A stretch of 5,931 bases of DNA from the NCBI GenBank assembly GCA_945836565.1, contig CAMALN010000111.1, positions 1 to 5,931 of the forward strand, read 5' to 3'. Each line of letters begins with the position of its first letter. The stretch's first letter is position 1. Source of the DNA: an uncultured Lachnospiraceae bacterium (GTDB taxonomy: Bacteria > Bacillota > Clostridia > Lachnospirales > Lachnospiraceae). Positions 4,700-5,931 of this stretch are shown piece by piece. The notes under the pieces were generated by a model, which was not told where the DNA came from, ran no database searches, and saw only the letters and a list, made by a program, of their open reading frames with translations. The position numbers were made by a program, and so were the translations under genes.

Positions 4700-5931
4700 A
4701 TGGCTGAGAATAATCAAAACAATAACGGAAATGCTAAGCCACAGGACGTAAACCAGTTACTAAAGGTTAGACGTGAGAAGCTTGCAGCACTCCAGGAGGC
4801 AGGCAAGGATCCGTTTCAGATAACAAAGTATGACCAGACTCATCACACTGATGAGGTTAGAGTGATATATGAGGAGCATGAGGCGAAGCTTCTCGCAGGC
4901 AGAGTAGAACCTTCAGTAGAGGGCTTGTCTGAGGAAGAGGCAAAGGATGTCCTTAACAATGATTACAATGAGAGAAGAGCTATCATGGATGCAGATCCGA
5001 TTATGGTTTCTATCGCGGGACGTATGATGTTCAAGCGTGTTATGGGTAAGGCATCATTCTGTAATATCCAGGACTTAAACGGTAAGATACAGGTATACGT
5101 GGCAAGAGATGCTGTAGGTGAGGATGTATACGCAGATTTCAAGAAGTCGGATATAGGTGATATCTTCGGTGTCAAGGGATATATATTCAGAACCAAGACA
5201 GGCGAGATATCGGTACACGCACAGGAGCTTACATTACTCACAAAGAGTTTACAGATTCTCCCTGAGAAGTTCCACGGCCTTACTGATACAGATACCCGTT
5301 ATCGTCAGAGATATGTAGACCTTATCATGAATGAGGACAGCAAGGATACATTTATTAAGCGTTCAAAGATTATAGCAGCTATACGTCGTTTCCTTGCAGC
5401 ACAGGATTTCATGGAGGTTGAGACTCCTATGCTTGTTGCAAATCCGGGTGGAGCCGCAGCAAGACCATTTGAGACACATTTCAATGCACTTGATGAGGAC
5501 TTGAAGCTTCGTATATCACTTGAGCTTTACCTGAAGAGACTTATCGTAGGCGGTCTTGAGAGAGTGTACGAGATTGGACGAGTATTCAGAAATGAAGGAC
5601 TTGATACAAGACACAATCCGGAGTTCACACTTATGGAGCTCTATCAGGCATATACTGATTACAACGGAATGATGGATTTGACTGAGAATATGTATCGTTA
5701 TATCGCGCAGGAGGTTCTCGGTACAACGACCATAACATATCAGGGAGTGGAGATGGACCTTGGAAAGCCATTCGAGCGTATCACTATGATAGATGCAGTT
5801 AAGAAGTATGCAGGAGTTGACTTCAATGAGATTCATACATTGGAGGAGGCACGTGCAGTTGCTAAGGAAAAGCATGTTGAGTTCGAGGATTGGCATCAGA
5901 AGGGACACATATTAAATCTCTTCTTCGAGGA
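4700..5931 (+). CDS. lysS: Lysyl-tRNA synthetase, class II (3' end outside the window)
   Basis: Charges tRNA-Lys with lysine using ATP. The frame is open from ATG 4700 to the window edge, giving 410 complete codons of an enzyme usually about 500 long. AGGAGA (4689-4694) precedes the ATG by five bases. After an Asn-rich, probably flexible start (residues 1-15) come the N-terminal helix, the OB-fold anticodon-binding domain (about 102-180, with SIAGRMMFKR and NIQDLNGKIQVYV), class II motif 1 (about 224-245, ending EVETPML) and motif 2 (291-310: EIGRVFRNEG and RHNPEFT, with Arg297 and Glu299). Motif 3 lies beyond the edge. Compared with my memory of the Bacillus enzyme, residues about 56-99 hold roughly 30 extra, mostly charged residues just before the OB fold. 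The rest aligns closely with Firmicutes LysS, so identity is secure. Confidence 0.97.
   Translation, partial: MAENNQNNNGNAKPQDVNQLLKVRREKLAALQEAGKDPFQITKYDQTHHTDEVRVIYEEHEAKLLAGRVEPSVEGLSEEEAKDVLNNDYNERRAIMDADPIMVSIAGRMMFKRVMGKASFCNIQDLNGKIQVYVARDAVGEDVYADFKKSDIGDIFGVKGYIFRTKTGEISVHAQELTLLTKSLQILPEKFHGLTDTDTRYRQRYVDLIMNEDSKDTFIKRSKIIAAIRRFLAAQDFMEVETPMLVANPGGAAARPFETHFNALDEDLKLRISLELYLKRLIVGGLERVYEIGRVFRNEGLDTRHNPEFTLMELYQAYTDYNGMMDLTENMYRYIAQEVLGTTTITYQGVEMDLGKPFERITMIDAVKKYAGVDFNEIHTLEEARAVAKEKHVEFEDWHQKGHILNLFFE

Noticed and set aside
5516..5908. 130-codon minus-strand frame over lysS
   Set aside because: It is opposite the conserved catalytic core of LysRS and has no family signature.

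Overview
The window looks like ordinary chromosome from a low-to-moderate GC Gram-positive anaerobe, most likely a Lachnospiraceae-type Clostridia (Butyrivibrio/Roseburia/Lachnospira-like). The grounds are heavy use of ATA for Ile and AGA for Arg, strong GGAG-type ribosome binding sites, sigma-A-like promoters, a greA-lysS gene pair typical of Firmicutes, and a Bacillus/Clostridia-like LysRS sequence. The family assignment is inference; no rRNA or other phylogenetic marker is present. All genes lie on the + strand.

Layout. (i) 100-741 encodes an unrecognised four-helix membrane protein. It is followed after 32 bases by (ii) glgB (774-3191), a glycogen branching enzyme with a complete catalytic core and an unusual lysine/alanine/threonine/proline-rich C-terminal tail of about 55 residues. 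(iii) 3192-3331 is a gene-free stretch with a candidate promoter, a perfect 10-bp hairpin and a smaller second hairpin. (iv) 3332-3952 encodes a SanA/YdcF-type (DUF218) membrane-anchored protein. (v) Its stop codon lies inside the -35 box of a perfect-consensus promoter (TTGACA-N17-TATAAT) that should drive (vi) greA (4025-4501), a complete transcription elongation factor. (vii) A long bulged hairpin ends greA; a candidate promoter begins inside its T-run. (viii) lysS (4700 to the window end) encodes lysyl-tRNA synthetase and is cut off by the window edge after 410 codons.

Functionally this is a mix of carbon storage (glgB), envelope (the DUF218 protein and perhaps the first membrane protein) and information processing (greA, lysS). 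Three transcription units are suggested: the membrane protein plus glgB, the DUF218 gene, and greA; lysS is probably a fourth or a partial read-through from greA. I see no mobile element, CRISPR array, RNA gene, phage gene or defence system. The one feature that looks truly unusual is the histone-H1-like tail on the branching enzyme; the rest is compact but conventional.
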